Assembly (NCBI RefSeq): GCF_004343505.1
Contig: NZ_SLXU01000002.1
Location: forward strand, 186,001 to 250,000
Source: Rhodovulum bhavnagarense
GTDB lineage: Bacteria > Pseudomonadota > Alphaproteobacteria > Rhodobacterales > Rhodobacteraceae
Direction of reading: 5' to 3'
Length of the DNA stretch: 64,000 nucleotides
Shown here: positions 49,105-56,932 of the stretch, one piece after another
Numbering within the stretch: the stretch's first letter is position 1
Layout of the letters: the number at the start of each line of letters is the position of its first letter
Program-made: the position numbers and the translations under genes
The notes under the pieces: generated by a model
What the model saw: the letters and a program-made list of their open reading frames with translations, nothing else
Databases searched by the model: none
What the model was told of the DNA's origin: nothing

Positions 49105-49360
49105 GGGCTGGCCCTCCTTGGGGTCTGTCCGGCGAGGCCTGCGCGGGGCGGCGCTCGTGTCGTTCAAGGTTCACACAGGTATACGAGCGCCCTCGCGGGG
49201 TGCAAGTGGCCGATGGCAGAAGGCGCACAAGGCCGGGGGCGCCGCCCCCGGACCCCCGGGGTATTTGGGCCAAGAAGAAGGGGACGGCAGGGTAGAGTCT
49301 TTTGGAACATTTTGCGAACAATTCTTTAACTCAGCGCCGCGCCGCGCTAGGATGCGTGTC
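49105..49360. other. pyc/uvrD divergent region with GC hairpin and repeat element
   Basis: 256 bp. Contains hairpin CCGGGGGC (49233-49240)/GCCCCCGG (49244-49251) followed by GGGGTATTT-GGG-CCAAGAAGAAGG (49258-49281), which matches 21 of 24 positions of the element at 45190-45213. Promoters for pyc and uvrD must be here, but I cannot place them firmly. Confidence 0.6.
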
Positions 49361-51724
49361 ATGAGTCCGATCGACGACACCGATGCCTTCGAGGCTGCCG
49401 CCCGGCTGCCGCTCTCTGCCCGCGCCATGGCCGCGCGGCCCGCGCCCTATCTTGATGGGTTGAACCCGGCACAGCGTCAGGCGGTAGAGGCGCTGGAGGG
49501 GCCCGTTCTGATGCTGGCGGGTGCGGGCACCGGCAAGACCCGCGCCGTGACCGCACGGATTGCGCATCTTTTGAACACCGGCGCCGCCCGGCCGAACGAG
49601 ATCCTGGCCGTCACCTTTACCAACAAGGCGGCGCGCGAGATGAAAGACCGCGTGGGCGCGTCGATGGGCCATGCGGTGGAGGGGATGCCCTGGCTGGGCA
49701 CCTTCCATGCGATCTGCGTGAAGTTGTTGCGCCGGCATGCGGAACTGGCCGGGCTGAAGTCGAATTTCACCATCCTGGATACGGACGACCAGATCCGGCT
49801 GTTGAAACAGTTGATCGTGGCGGCGCAGATCGACGAGAAGCGCTGGCCCGCGCGGCAATTGGCCGGGATCATCGACCACTGGAAGAACCGGGCCTGGACG
49901 CCCGGGAACGTGCCCGCGGCCGAGGCGTCCGCGTTCAACAACCGGGGCGTCGAGCTGTATGCGGCCTATCAGGAGCGGCTGAAGACCCTGAACGCCGTCG
50001 ATTTCGGCGATCTGCTGCTGCACATGGTCACGATCTTTCAGGCCCACGGGGACGTGCTGGACCAGTATCGCCGCTGGTTCCGCTATATCCTGGTCGACGA
50101 GTACCAGGATACCAACGTGGCCCAGTACCTGTGGCTGCGGCTGCTGGCCGGGGGGCATCACAATATCTGCTGCGTGGGCGATGACGATCAGTCGATCTAT
50201 GGCTGGCGCGGCGCCGAGGTGGGCAACATCCTGCGTTTTGAAAAGGATTTCCCGGGCGCGCAGGTGATCCGGCTGGAACAGAACTACCGATCAACCCCAC
50301 ATATCCTGGCTGCGGCCTCGGGGGTGATCGCGGCCAACAAGGGCCGGCTGGGCAAGACGCTGTGGACCGAGGCGGAGGAGGGCGAAAAGGTTCGCCTGAT
50401 CGGCCATTGGGACGGCGAGGAAGAGGCGCGCTGGATCGGCGAGGAGGCCGAGGCGATGGCGCGCGGCAGCCGAGGTCTGCGGCCCTACAGCCTGGACGAC
50501 ATGGCGATTCTGGTGCGTGCGTCGCACCAGATGCGCGCCTTCGAGGACCGGTTCCTGACCATCGGGTTGCCGTATCGCGTGATCGGCGGGCCGCGGTTTT
50601 ACGAGCGGATGGAGATTCGCGACGCGATGGCTTATTTCCGCCTCGCCGTCAGCCCCGATGACGATCTCGCCTTCGAGCGGATCGTGAACACGCCCAAGCG
50701 GGGGCTGGGCGACAAGGCGCAGCAGAAGATCCAGACCATGGCGCGCACGAACGGCGTGCCGCTGGTCGAGGGCGCGCGTTTGCTGCTGGAGAGCAAGGGA
50801 TTGACCGGCAAGGGCGCGACCGAGCTGCGCCGGTTGCTGGAGGGGCTGGGCCGCTGGCACGGCGCGGTTCTGGAGGCGCGCCAGAGCCATGTCGAACTGG
50901 CCGAGATCATCCTCGACGAGTCGGGCTATACCGCCCATTGGCAGAACGACAAGACGCCTGAGGCCCCCGGGCGGCTGGAGAACCTCAAGGAATTGGTCAA
51001 GGCACTGGAAGAATTCGAGAACCTGCAAGGGTTTCTCGAACATGTCGCCCTGATTATGGACAACGAGACCGAGGAGTGTGGCGCCAAGATCACCATAATG
51101 ACGCTGCACGCCGCCAAGGGGCTGGAATTTCCCGTCGTCTTCCTGCCCGGGTGGGAGGACGGGCTGTTCCCCAGCCAGCGGGCGATGGATGAAAGCGGGC
51201 TCAAGGGGGTGGAGGAGGAGCGCAGGCTGGCCTATGTCGGCCTGACCCGGGCCGAGGAGGTCTGCACCATCTCCTTTGCCGCCAACCGCCGCGTCTACGG
51301 GCAATGGCAGTCGCAACTTCCCTCGCGCTTCATCGACGAACTGCCCGAGGCCCATGTCGAGGTGCTGACGCCGCCGGGGCTTTATGGTGGCGGTTACGGG
51401 GCGGCGGCGCCCGCGCGGGGCGGTATCGAAGAGGCTGCGACAGGGGCGGATGTCTACAATTCCCCGGGGTGGAAGCGGTTGCAGGCGCACAATACCACGC
51501 GCCCCATGGCGCAGCCACGCGAGAGCCGGCACATGGTCATCGATGCCGAGGCTGTGGCGGCCTTCGAGACCGGGGCGCGGGTTTTTCACCAGAAATTCGG
51601 TTATGGCACGGTGACCGGTATCGAGGGGGACAAGCTGGATATCTCTTTTGACAAGGCGGGTGCAAAAAAGGTGGTCGCGCGGTTCATCGTGGCCGCCGAG
51701 CGGGCGGACGACGTGCCGTTCTGA
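49361..51724 (+). CDS. uvrD: UvrD/PcrA-family DNA helicase
   Basis: 787 residues, superfamily 1 helicase. Motif I AGAGTGKTRAVTARI, II VDEYQDTN, III GDDDQSIYGWRGAE, IV LEQNYRST, V TLHAAKGLEFPVVFLPGWEDG, VI RRLAYVGLTRAEE, and a C-terminal Tudor-like tail (HQKFGYGTVTGIEGDKLDISF) that contacts RNA polymerase in PcrA. 3'-5' helicase for nucleotide excision repair and replication restart. Start ATG 49361; an in-frame ATG 9 bp upstream is an alternative. Confidence 0.96.
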   Translation: MSPIDDTDAFEAAARLPLSARAMAARPAPYLDGLNPAQRQAVEALEGPVLMLAGAGTGKTRAVTARIAHLLNTGAARPNEILAVTFTNKAAREMKDRVGASMGHAVEGMPWLGTFHAICVKLLRRHAELAGLKSNFTILDTDDQIRLLKQLIVAAQIDEKRWPARQLAGIIDHWKNRAWTPGNVPAAEASAFNNRGVELYAAYQERLKTLNAVDFGDLLLHMVTIFQAHGDVLDQYRRWFRYILVDEYQDTNVAQYLWLRLLAGGHHNICCVGDDDQSIYGWRGAEVGNILRFEKDFPGAQVIRLEQNYRSTPHILAAASGVIAANKGRLGKTLWTEAEEGEKVRLIGHWDGEEEARWIGEEAEAMARGSRGLRPYSLDDMAILVRASHQMRAFEDRFLTIGLPYRVIGGPRFYERMEIRDAMAYFRLAVSPDDDLAFERIVNTPKRGLGDKAQQKIQTMARTNGVPLVEGARLLLESKGLTGKGATELRRLLEGLGRWHGAVLEARQSHVELAEIILDESGYTAHWQNDKTPEAPGRLENLKELVKALEEFENLQGFLEHVALIMDNETEECGAKITIMTLHAAKGLEFPVVFLPGWEDGLFPSQRAMDESGLKGVEEERRLAYVGLTRAEEVCTISFAANRRVYGQWQSQLPSRFIDELPEAHVEVLTPPGLYGGGYGAAAPARGGIEEAATGADVYNSPGWKRLQAHNTTRPMAQPRESRHMVIDAEAVAAFETGARVFHQKFGYGTVTGIEGDKLDISFDKAGAKKVVARFIVAAERADDVPF

Positions 51725-51818
51725 ACGTGCCCCGGCAGAGCGGGCCACGACGCCTGGGCCGTATGAGGTTGCGAAGAATTTTCTGAACATGAGGGGCGAG
51801 GCGCTGGCCGCGCTTAAC

Positions 51819-51861
51819 CTCCTCTTTGGCACACGGCTTGCAAGAGATGGGCAAAGAGGAG
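51819..51861 (+). promoter_or_regulatory. Hairpin sequestering the ribosome-binding site of the Hint gene
   Basis: CTCCTCTTTG (51819-51828) is exactly complementary to CAAAGAGGAG (51852-51861), which holds the Shine-Dalgarno GAGGAG for the ATG at 51869. Ten perfect pairs, 23-nt loop. The ribosome-binding site would be closed unless the stem opens. Confidence 0.6.
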
Positions 51862-51868
51862 AATCTCA

Positions 51869-52900
51869 ATGTCCGTTGCCTTCCAGGCTGTCGATAATGA
51901 ATTTGCCGCCTCGACCGGGGCGAATGTTGGCAGCGATATCGGCGGGTCTGGCACGTCGACCGTCGATTATCCGCCTGACGCCACCAAGGATCTGCTGATC
52001 ACCGCCAACGAGGGGGATAGCGACCCGTTCCTGTTCGATGTCGGTGATCGTTATGACCTGTCCTATGGCGGTATGGAGGGTGGGGTCACGCTGGCGGATG
52101 CGGTGGTGGTGCGATCGGATGCGTTGTCGGACGGCGGGCATGCGGTGGTGTTCGAGGGGCAGGATGAAAGCGGCACCGCGGTGCAGGTCGTCTGGACGCC
52201 CGGTTTTGACCTGGAACAGTGGTATTGGGACAATTTCAATTCCGGGAAAAGCTCTGCCTTTTACACATATGATACCGATGTGACGACGGCCTATGCCGCC
52301 CCGATCATCTGTTTCGAGGGCGAGACGAGGATCGACACGCCGCGTGGCCCGGTTCGTGCGGCCAGCCTGACGCCGGGCACTATGGTCGACACACTGGATC
52401 ATGGGCCTCAGATGGTTCTTTGGGTGGGGCAGGCCGTGATGCGCGGTGTTGGGCGCATGGCCCCGGTGGTGTTTCCGGCTGGCGCGCTGGGCAATGATCG
52501 GCCGCTTGTGCTGTCTCAGCAACATCGCGTCATGCATCGTTCGTCCGGGGCCGAGTTGATGTTTGCCGCGGAGGAGGTTCTGATTCCCGCCCGCGCCTAT
52601 GCCATGGCGGGGCATTCGGGCGCGCGCATTTGCGAAAGGCCGGTGGTCCGATATGTTCACATCCTGTTCGAACGGCACGAAATCGTCATGGCCGAAGGTG
52701 TGCCGTGCGAAAGCCTGTTGCTGGGCGATGTTGCCCGGCGCGCGCTGAATGCCGAAGCGTGGAACGAGATTCTTGCCCATTTCCCCGAGATTGACCTCGG
52801 GCCGGGCAGCGACATGCCGTCAGAGGCCGCCCGCCCGATCCTGCGGGTCTGCGAGGCGCGGATGCTCCTGGCGCCACGGCAGGTGGCGGTGGCGGTCTGA
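51869..52900 (+). CDS. Hint (Hedgehog/intein) domain protein
   Basis: 343 residues, no signal peptide. Residues 1-145 are an acidic, beta-rich segment; the Hint domain begins at C148 (ICFEGETRIDTPRGPVRAAS, block A-like Cys plus TxxG/P strand) and continues to the block-B-like LSQQHRVMH near 218-225, ending about 300. Such proteins are frequent in Rhodobacterales, usually linked to secreted or RTX-like proteins; a self-cleavage role is not certain as the C-terminal His-Asn of inteins is absent. Strong GAGGAG box, buried in a hairpin. Divergent from the small-RNA array region. Confidence 0.85.
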   Translation: MSVAFQAVDNEFAASTGANVGSDIGGSGTSTVDYPPDATKDLLITANEGDSDPFLFDVGDRYDLSYGGMEGGVTLADAVVVRSDALSDGGHAVVFEGQDESGTAVQVVWTPGFDLEQWYWDNFNSGKSSAFYTYDTDVTTAYAAPIICFEGETRIDTPRGPVRAASLTPGTMVDTLDHGPQMVLWVGQAVMRGVGRMAPVVFPAGALGNDRPLVLSQQHRVMHRSSGAELMFAAEEVLIPARAYAMAGHSGARICERPVVRYVHILFERHEIVMAEGVPCESLLLGDVARRALNAEAWNEILAHFPEIDLGPGSDMPSEAARPILRVCEARMLLAPRQVAVAV

Positions 52901-52942
52901 GGCAGCCCTGGTCGCGCTCTGAAAAAATCCACGCAGTCCGAA

Positions 52943-53024
52943 CGAAAAGAGCGGCGTTACCCGGGAGGAGGCAACGCCGCTCTTGCTGTCGGTGACCTGA
53001 GGGAGGAGGTCGGTCACCGATCGG
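52943..53024 (-). ncRNA. Probable CcsR/cuckoo-type small RNA, promoter-distal unit
   Basis: On the minus strand two hairpins: TCGGTGACC arms (53020-53012 with 52997-52989, 9 bp) and AAGAGCGGCGTT arms (52984-52973 with 52958-52947, 12 bp). Each loop contains CCTCCTCCC (53009-53001 and 52971-52963), and TTTTCG follows the second. A loop-borne CCUCCUCCC in paired hairpins is the hallmark of the stress-induced CcsR RNAs of Rhodobacter sphaeroides. Ends of the RNA are estimates. Confidence 0.75.
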
Positions 53025-53050
53025 AAAAGGGACGGTGGTCGCCCCGTGAC

Positions 53051-53130
53051 AAAAAAGCGGCGGCACCTGGGAGGAGGTAGGTGCCGCCGCGAGATGAGGA
53101 AACCCAGGGAGGAGGAGGGGTTTCCAAACC
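53051..53130 (-). ncRNA. Probable CcsR/cuckoo-type small RNA, promoter-proximal unit
   Basis: On the minus strand two hairpins: GGAAACCC arms (53125-53118 with 53105-53098, 8 bp) and GCGGCGGCACCT arms (53090-53079 with 53068-53057, 12 bp), loops with CCTCCTCCC (53115-53107 and 53077-53069), then six T (53056-53051). Same two-hairpin plan as the next unit: short stem, long stem, T-run. Ends are estimates. Confidence 0.75.
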
Positions 53131-53184
53131 TCAAACCGAAGCGGACCATTCATCTGTCGGATGCGTTGCCCGCCTGTTGAACCC

Positions 53185-53212
53185 AACATAACGCGATGCT
53201 GCGCATGCACAA
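53185..53212 (-). promoter_or_regulatory. Candidate promoter of the small-RNA pair
   Basis: Minus strand -35 TTGTGC (53212-53207) and -10 TATGTT (53190-53185), 16 bp apart, about 60 bp before the first hairpin. The TTG plus TT-rich -10 is compatible with heat-shock (RpoH) type promoters that drive such RNAs in Rhodobacter, but the match is not decisive. Confidence 0.35.
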
Positions 53213-53382
53213 TGGTTTGGGGGTGAAATGCCGCCATGCAGAAAATGCATAAGTTATCCTGACATAAAATTCGGCATTTACGGATTAACTGCCGCACATC
53301 CGGGCAAAGGTGAATCATGCTTGCCCTTTTTTCCATGTCGCCCAAGTAAATGAGAGCCGCAACAGACCGACAGGAGGTCCCC

Positions 53383-54456
53383 ATGCCCGTCACCCGCGAT
53401 TCCGTTCTTGCCGCTCTCCGCCGAATCAATCTGCCCGATGGAGGCGACCTGGTTTCGCGTGACATGGTGCGCGCGCTCAATGTCGAGGGTGGCACGGTGC
53501 GTTTCGTGATCGAGGCGGCCAATGCCGGGCAAGCCGCCGCTCTGGAACCGGTGCGCGCCGCCGCGCAGTCAGCGGTCGAGGCTCTTGAGGGGGTGGTGGC
53601 GGTGTCGGTCGTCCTGACAGCCCATGGCCCCGCGCCCCGCACAGCCCCGGCCAAGGGTCTCAAGATAGGTCAGCATCCGACGCCGCAGAAAGGCCCGGAA
53701 AATCCCGCCGGTATTGACCGCATCCTTGCCGTGGCCTCTGGCAAGGGCGGGGTCGGCAAATCAACGGTGGCCAGCAATCTTGCCGTTGCCCTGGCACGGC
53801 AGGGGCGCCGGGTGGGCCTGCTGGATGCCGATATTTATGGCCCGTCGCAGCCGCGGATGATGGGGGTGACACGCCGTGCGGCATCGCCCGATGGCAAGCG
53901 GCTTGATCCGGTCATTGCCCACGGGGTCAAGATGATCTCGATCGGGCTGATGATGGACGAGGGTCAGGCGGTGATTTGGCGCGGACCGATGTTGATGGGC
54001 GCACTTCAACAATTGCTGGGGCAGGTGAACTGGGGCGAACTGGATGTGCTGATCGTCGATCTGCCGCCTGGCACGGGTGATATCCAGTTGACCTTGTGCC
54101 AGCGCACCCACCTGACCGGGGCCATCGTCGTGTCGACCCCGCAGGACGTGGCGCTGCTGGATGCGCGCAAGGCGATCGACATGTTCGACAAGCTCAAGAC
54201 GCCGCTATTGGGTCTGATCGAGAACATGTCCACTTATGTCTGCCCCAATTGCGGTCATGAGGCGCATATTTTTGGTCATGGCGGCGTTGCCGCCGAGGCC
54301 GAAAAGCTGGGGGTGCCTTTCCTTGGGGCGTTGCCTCTGGCGCTTGAGGTGCGGCGGGCGGGGGATGCGGGCCGTCCGGTTGCCCTGGACGAGGGGCCGG
54401 TGGCCGTGGCCTATGACCAGCTTGCCACGCGCCTGGTGGGCGGCGGGATGGCTTGA
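53383..54456 (+). CDS. mrp: Mrp/NBP35 (ApbC) iron-sulfur cluster carrier ATPase
   Basis: 357 residues. N-terminal DUF59/MIP18-type segment (about 1-95), deviant Walker A SGKGGVGKST, switch I LLDADIYGPSQPRMMG, LPPGTGD motif and the CxxC near the end (YVCPNCGHEAHIFG), which binds the bridging cluster. Builds and delivers [4Fe-4S] clusters. AGGAGG 7 nt before ATG 53383; an in-frame upstream ATG lacks a site. Confidence 0.95.
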   Translation: MPVTRDSVLAALRRINLPDGGDLVSRDMVRALNVEGGTVRFVIEAANAGQAAALEPVRAAAQSAVEALEGVVAVSVVLTAHGPAPRTAPAKGLKIGQHPTPQKGPENPAGIDRILAVASGKGGVGKSTVASNLAVALARQGRRVGLLDADIYGPSQPRMMGVTRRAASPDGKRLDPVIAHGVKMISIGLMMDEGQAVIWRGPMLMGALQQLLGQVNWGELDVLIVDLPPGTGDIQLTLCQRTHLTGAIVVSTPQDVALLDARKAIDMFDKLKTPLLGLIENMSTYVCPNCGHEAHIFGHGGVAAEAEKLGVPFLGALPLALEVRRAGDAGRPVALDEGPVAVAYDQLATRLVGGGMA

Positions 54457-55056
54457 GGATCTTACGGGAATTCATGGGTCGGGCCGTTATGGCGGCTCGT
54501 GCCCTGCGAATCACCCTGCTGCGAACAAGCGGGTTTTTGCTGGAAAGACCGCGAAAATCGCCCTGCTGACCTCGTGATACATGCCCGTTGATGTCGGATT
54601 CAGGTAGTGTCCGGGAATTCGAGGGACTTCACTTTTGCGCTCTTGTTGTTGCTACATGTTGTGGAAGATGCCCTAGACGCGTCAATTTAAAGTGTTTGGC
54701 TGCGGTAAATTCGATAGGAATCTGATCTTTGCGATCCATCCTCCACGGCGCCTTATGGCTCGTGTCCTTGAAAATCAGTTGATTTCCATGAATTCCCATG
54801 TCATCCCTTATCCATCCGATGAGGACGGGCAGACGGCAGGGGCGCCAAGACCCCGATAGGCAAAGTCAGGTTTCATACAGGCACCCGCTTTCATCGACAC
54901 AAGAGAGATCCGGCGCGTGGGCGAGCAGACATCCCCCCAGGTGGCACGCGCAGCCGGACACCCCAGAGTGGGACGAGGGCGGCGGATTGGGCAGTGGCAG
55001 CAGCTCAATCCGCCGTTTTCGCAAGCGGCGGGCGAAACGAAGGAGCATCGGGGCAG
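54457..55056 (+). promoter_or_regulatory. Leader of the dcw cluster with MraZ-box-like repeats
   Basis: 600 bp without a gene. On the minus strand four near-repeats lie at exact 10-bp intervals: TGGAA (54788-54784), TGGGA (54798-54794), AGGGA (54808-54804) and CGGAT (54818-54814). MraZ binds TGGG-type 5-mers spaced by 5 nt in other bacteria. A similar pair CGGGA (54465-54469)/TGGGT (54475-54479) stands in the opposite orientation; with it the 12-mer GGGAATTCATGG (54466-54477) and CCATGAATTCCC (54786-54797) form a perfect inverted repeat. Two GANTC sites (54597-54601, 54718-54722) are also present, which is near chance frequency. Confidence 0.5.
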
Positions 55057-55560
55057 GTGGCGCGCAGGTTCAGAGGCGAAAGCCGCCACAAGGTGGATGG
55101 CAAGGGGCGGGTTTCGATCCCGGCCAACTTCCGCCGCGTGCTGGAAGCGTGCGATCCAGACTGGACCGATGGCTTGCGCCCGCAATTGGTGATCGTTTAC
55201 GGCGACCACCGTCGGAAATACCTTGAATGCTACACGATCGAGGCCATCGACGAGGTCGATGGCAAGATTGCCGGCTTGCCGCGCGGTTCGATCGAGCGGC
55301 GGATGCTGGAACGGCTATTTCATGGCCAGTCCTTTCCGACCGAGGTCGATAATGACGGTCGCCTGGTCCTGCCGCAAAAATTGCGTGAAAAGATCGGGTT
55401 GGACGATTGGGCCTTTTTCATCGCCTCGGGCGACACGTTCCAGATCTGGAGCCCCGAGACCTACGAGGCCGAAGAAGTGGCCAAGACCGAGGCCTGGTTG
55501 GAGTCTCAGCCCGAGGATTTCGATCCCCTCTCGCTGCTTGACCAGCCAAGGGGGGCCTGA
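55057..55560 (+). CDS. mraZ: Transcriptional regulator MraZ
   Basis: 167 residues. Two AbrB-like halves, each with the MraZ DxxxR motif: VDGKGRVSIPANFRR (about 13-27) and VDNDGRLVLPQKLREK. MraZ forms a ring of subunits and binds upstream repeats to control the dcw operon. Start GTG 55057 opens the family N-terminus (ARRFRGESRHKVDG), with AAGGAG 11 nt upstream; an ATG 63 bp earlier starts atypical sequence. Candidate binding repeats lie about 240 bp upstream. Confidence 0.9.
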   Translation: MARRFRGESRHKVDGKGRVSIPANFRRVLEACDPDWTDGLRPQLVIVYGDHRRKYLECYTIEAIDEVDGKIAGLPRGSIERRMLERLFHGQSFPTEVDNDGRLVLPQKLREKIGLDDWAFFIASGDTFQIWSPETYEAEEVAKTEAWLESQPEDFDPLSLLDQPRGA

Positions 55561-55563
55561 TCC

Positions 55564-56565
55564 ATGATCGCCGCGGACCGCCAAGGGCCCGACGATCCGC
55601 CCCACATTCCGGTTCTGCTGCGCCCCCTGCTTGAGGCGGTTTCGCCCGTTACTGGGGTTTGGCTGGATGGCACTTTCGGGGCGGGTGGGTATGCGCGTGG
55701 CCTTTTGCAGGCTGGTGCCCAGCGGGTGATCGGGGTCGATCGCGATCCTAGCGTGTTCCGGCTTGCCCAGGATTGGGCGGCAGAGTTCGGCGAGCGGCTG
55801 ACATTGGTCGAGGGTACGTTCTCGCAGCTTGATCGTTATGCCGATCAGCCGCTCGACGGGATCGTGCTTGATCTTGGCGTGTCCTCGATGCAGCTTGACC
55901 AGGCCGAACGCGGCTTTTCCTTTCTGCGTGACGGTCCACTGGACATGCGCATGGGCCAAGAGGGGCCCTCGGCCGCTGATCTGGTGAACAATGCCAGCGA
56001 TGCCCGGATCGCGGATATCCTCTATCACTATGGCGAGGAACGGGCCGCGCGCCGTATCTCACGCGCCATCGTGGCCGCCCGCGAAGTCGCCCCCATCGTG
56101 ACCACCGGACAGTTGGCGGAAATCGTCGCCCGCTGCCTGCCCCGTCCAAAGCCTGGCCAATCTCATCCGGCAACCCGCAGCTTCCAGGCGCTGCGTATAG
56201 CGGTGAACGACGAATTGGGCGAGTTGGTGGCCGGGCTTGAGGCGGCAGAGAGGGCGCTGAAACCCGGTGGCCGCCTGGCGGTGGTGACCTTCCATTCCCT
56301 GGAAGATCGGATCGTCAAGAAATTCCTGCAAGAACGCAGCGGCGCGGGCGGAGGCGGTAGCCGTTATGCCCCCGAGATTGAACAGGACGCGCCGCGTTTC
56401 CGCCTTGTCACCCGTCGCGCCGTGGGCCCCGACGCGCCCGAACTGGCCGCCAATCCGCGCGCCCGTTCGGCCAAGCTGCGCGTGGCGGAAAGAACCGATG
56501 CCCCGGCCGGTCCGGTCGACCGCGCGAGGCTGGGCCTGCCCGCGATCATGGAAGGAGCATGCTGA
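55564..56565 (+). CDS. rsmH: 16S rRNA (cytosine1402-N4)-methyltransferase
   Basis: 333 residues (MraW family). [12 protein letters not shown] near the N-terminus, SAM motif [33 protein letters not shown], and the C-terminal [14 protein letters not shown]. Methylates C1402 of 16S rRNA in the 30S P site. Begins 3 bp after mraZ and ends 1 bp before ftsL, so the first three genes are one message. Confidence 0.97.
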   Translation: MIAADRQGPDDPPHIPVLLRPLLEAVSPVTGVWLDGTFGAGGYARGLLQAGAQRVIGVDRDPSVFRLAQDWAAEFGERLTLVEGTFSQLDRYADQPLDGIVLDLGVSSMQLDQAERGFSFLRDGPLDMRMGQEGPSAADLVNNASDARIADILYHYGEERAARRISRAIVAAREVAPIVTTGQLAEIVARCLPRPKPGQSHPATRSFQALRIAVNDELGELVAGLEAAERALKPGGRLAVVTFHSLEDRIVKKFLQERSGAGGGGSRYAPEIEQDAPRFRLVTRRAVGPDAPELAANPRARSAKLRVAERTDAPAGPVDRARLGLPAIMEGAC

Positions 56566-56566
56566 G

Positions 56567-56932
56567 ATGCGCAGCCTGGTTTATATCGTCACCTCTCTCG
56601 CGGTGATGGGGCTCGCATTCTGGGCTTATCGTGAAAACTACGCGACCCAGCAGGCGCTCGACGAGGTTGCGGGGCTGAACCGCGAGATCGGGCATTTGCG
56701 TGAACGTCTTGCGGTGCTGAACGCGGAATGGGCCTATCTCAATCGGCCCGACCGTCTTAGCGATCTGGCCGCGATGAATTTCGATCGCCTTGGGCTTGTT
56801 CCGATCGAGGCCGCGCGCTTTGGCGCCATAGACCAGGTCGCTTATCCGGCTCCCGAACTGCCCGTCCTGTCGCAACCGATTGCGTTGCGTGGCGTGCTTG
56901 CCGTCCCGGCCTCGGCGGAGGGCGCGCAATGA
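56567..56932 (+). CDS. ftsL: Cell-division protein FtsL
   Basis: 121 residues. One N-terminal membrane helix (about 5-22) followed by a coiled-coil periplasmic domain (about 25-75: QQALDEVAGLNREIGHLRER). Bitopic divisome component that, with FtsB and FtsQ, activates FtsW-FtsI. Gene identity also rests on position between rsmH and ftsI. Start 2 bp after the rsmH stop. Confidence 0.9.
   Translation: MRSLVYIVTSLAVMGLAFWAYRENYATQQALDEVAGLNREIGHLRERLAVLNAEWAYLNRPDRLSDLAAMNFDRLGLVPIEAARFGAIDQVAYPAPELPVLSQPIALRGVLAVPASAEGAQ

Noticed and set aside
45715-49329. 1204-codon open frame on the plus strand opposite pyc
   Set aside because: Exact antisense shadow of pyruvate carboxylase, caused by the high GC content; the composition is His/Gly/Arg-rich and no family is recognisable.
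52943-53130. CRISPR-like array (four regularly spaced GGGAGGAGG blocks)
   Set aside because: Repeat core is only 9 bp, the flanking arms differ and are self-complementary, and no cas gene is near; hairpin RNAs explain it better.
54466-54797. Small transposable element bounded by a 12-bp inverted repeat
   Set aside because: No target-site duplication (CTTAC versus ATGTC), no transposase; the ends coincide with the phased 5-mers fitting MraZ boxes.
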